This document shows, one piece after another, positions 7,596-8,605 of a DNA stretch of 8,605 bases (position 1 is the stretch's first letter; each line of letters begins with the position of its first letter). Origin of the DNA: Bacteroidota bacterium (GTDB lineage Bacteria > Bacteroidota > Bacteroidia > Chitinophagales > Saprospiraceae); NCBI GenBank assembly GCA_008501835.1, contig QQUB01000305.1, positions 1-8,605 of the forward strand, given 5' to 3'. A model generated the notes under the pieces. That model was not told where the DNA came from, made no database searches, and was given only the letters and a program-made list of their open reading frames with translations. The position numbers and the translations under genes are program-made.

Positions 7596-8532
7596 TTTCA
7601 AAGAACTGAGGTTTCAAACCCATCTCTTTCGACAAGCCCACAATACCTTCGGCAGGGTAGGCAATACCATTCAAGCCAGCTTCAACCGCCGCCTTGTCCA
7701 CCGCCACCTTATGCGCTCCCTGGGGTCTTGAGCAACCCACCATTATATAAGTATCTGGCATTTTAAGCCGTGATTCGACAAAAAAGGCCTCCACCTCCTT
7801 TGGGCTCGGAGGTTCTACACCAAACATCGCCGTATCATGTAATGGAGTTATAATAACAAGTACCAACGCATGGCAGGGGTATTTGGCGATCATTTCCAAC
7901 GCTTTCCGCTCACCCCGCATTTCACCATAGTGCAATCCAAGAATAATGTGCGGTCGCAAACTCAACCCATAACTTGATAATAAGCTCAACGTCTTTTCAA
8001 AATCATCCACCGTTGCATCCATATGATATACATCCTCAATAGTTTCCTGAGCTCCGATGATATCCAGAGCTACCCCGTCCACGCCTGCGTCTTTCAAAGC
8101 TTTGGCTTGTTCTTCTTTTGTTACCAGGCCGGTATGCATAATGACCTTCATTCCGAGTTCTTCTTTCACCCTTTTGATCTGGTCAATATGTTTCATAAAG
8201 GGCACCTCTCCTGTTTTTAAGGAACCACCGCTGATCAGCACTGATTCTGTTCCAGATGCTTTTAAATTTTTACACAATTCAAAAACTCCCTTCTTCTGGT
8301 CAAGAGCAATCATGGGCTCAAGGATCTTTTTGTTGCAATGGTCACAATCAAGTGCACATGCACTGCCTGTGAGACTGATCGGAAGAAAGGCACGTGGATT
8401 TTTCTGCTCGATCTCCATGGTAGTATAGGATTTCAAACCCGGAGCATAGAACTTGATCTCATCCGGAAAATGCTGCTTCCGGAGGGCAAATGCCTGAGCT
8501 TTTTTATCCTTTATGGTCGCTGATGTCAACAT
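7570..8532 (-). CDS. lipS2: Radical SAM protein, likely lipoyl synthase component LipS2
   Basis: The 320-aa protein carries the radical SAM CX3CX2C motif at Cys59/63/66 (CALDCDHC), a SAM-binding ISGGSLKTGE stretch (100-109), GVALDIIGA (153-161) and IILGLHYGEM (196-205). The C-terminal part has GCSRPQGAHK with Cys267 (266-275), GLNGIAYPAEG (286-296) and a terminal Cys315-Ser-Cys317. These cysteines are candidates for a second Fe-S cluster that supplies sulfur. With the LipS1-like protein it should form the two-protein lipoyl synthase acting on octanoyl groups bound to a lipoyl domain. My recollection is that LipS2 makes the first insertion, at C8. Its stop codon lies within the ligase gene. 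The start ATG 8530-8532 is preceded by AAAAGTCCTAATTAAAAT on the minus strand, without a Shine-Dalgarno sequence. Which of the two radical SAM genes is LipS1 or LipS2 is less certain than the pair assignment. Confidence 0.75.
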   Translation of the reverse strand: MLTSATIKDKKAQAFALRKQHFPDEIKFYAPGLKSYTTMEIEQKNPRAFLPISLTGSACALDCDHCNKKILEPMIALDQKKGVFELCKNLKASGTESVLISGGSLKTGEVPFMKHIDQIKRVKEELGMKVIMHTGLVTKEEQAKALKDAGVDGVALDIIGAQETIEDVYHMDATVDDFEKTLSLLSSYGLSLRPHIILGLHYGEMRGERKALEMIAKYPCHALVLVIITPLHDTAMFGVEPPSPKEVEAFFVESRLKMPDTYIMVGCSRPQGAHKVAVDKAAVEAGLNGIAYPAEGIVGLSKEMGLKPQFFENACSCGVE

Positions 8533-8535
8533 ATT

Positions 8536-8605
8536 TTAATTAGGACTTTTAGAAAAAAGAGGATAAATTACACTGGTAACCTTATGGCCGCGCCAGCCAT
8601 CCTTT
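8536..8605 (-). CDS. Possible C-terminal fragment of an upstream gene
   Basis: One minus-strand frame is open from the right edge to a TAA at 8536-8538. It reads KDGWRGHKVTSVIYPLFSKSPN followed by the stop. The stop is only 3 nt before the LipS2-like ATG, a spacing typical of genes in one operon. Twenty-two codons are too few to prove coding or to name a family. LipS clusters elsewhere often include a flavoprotein called LipT, but nothing here shows that this is one. If the fragment is real, the operon promoter lies outside the window. Confidence 0.4.
   Translation of the reverse strand, partial: KDGWRGHKVTSVIYPLFSKSPN

Noticed and set aside
8057..8428. A 123-codon plus-strand open frame within the LipS2-like gene
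   Set aside because: It is antisense to the radical SAM core, including the CX3CX2C motif, which is clearly the real coding strand.

Overview
The window reads as part of a chromosome from a Bacteroidota-like bacterium. This is inferred from moderate GC, A/T-rich gaps in place of Shine-Dalgarno sequences before nearly every start, mostly TAA stops, and a signal peptide ending in an Ala-Gln-Ala type site. Every gene I can support lies on the minus strand, so transcription runs from high to low coordinates.

From right to left: a possible C-terminal scrap of an upstream gene (8536-8605); a radical SAM protein like LipS2 (7570-8532); a two-domain lipoate-protein ligase (6459-7595); an unrecognised 135-aa protein (6034-6441); a second radical SAM protein like LipS1 (4884-5993); then etfB (4103-4852), etfA (3080-4024) and a membrane iron-sulfur protein of the EtfD/EMO type (937-3018). 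A strong intrinsic terminator follows (876-909). After it comes a separate gene for a secreted protein, cut by the left edge (1-779). The genes from 8532 to 937 overlap or are 17-78 nt apart with no terminator between them, so they probably form one operon.

Two modules sit side by side. The first is the LipS1/LipS2 plus sLpl(AB)-type lipoate assembly route, in which a ligase loads a lipoyl domain and two radical SAM proteins together insert the sulfurs. The second is an electron route in which ETF takes electrons from flavin dehydrogenases such as acyl-CoA dehydrogenases and passes them to the EtfD-like protein, which reduces menaquinone. Branched-chain amino acid breakdown could link them, because it needs a lipoylated 2-oxoacid dehydrogenase followed by an ETF-dependent acyl-CoA dehydrogenase. 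That link is inference.

The points most worth attention are the uncharacterised 135-aa protein inside the lipoate genes, the joining of the two modules, and the loss of every cysteine from the first CCG motif of the EtfD-like protein. The only gene-free stretch of note is 780-936 (157 nt), which holds the terminator and the leader of the secreted-protein gene. I saw no tRNA, rRNA, CRISPR array, insertion sequence or long repeat.
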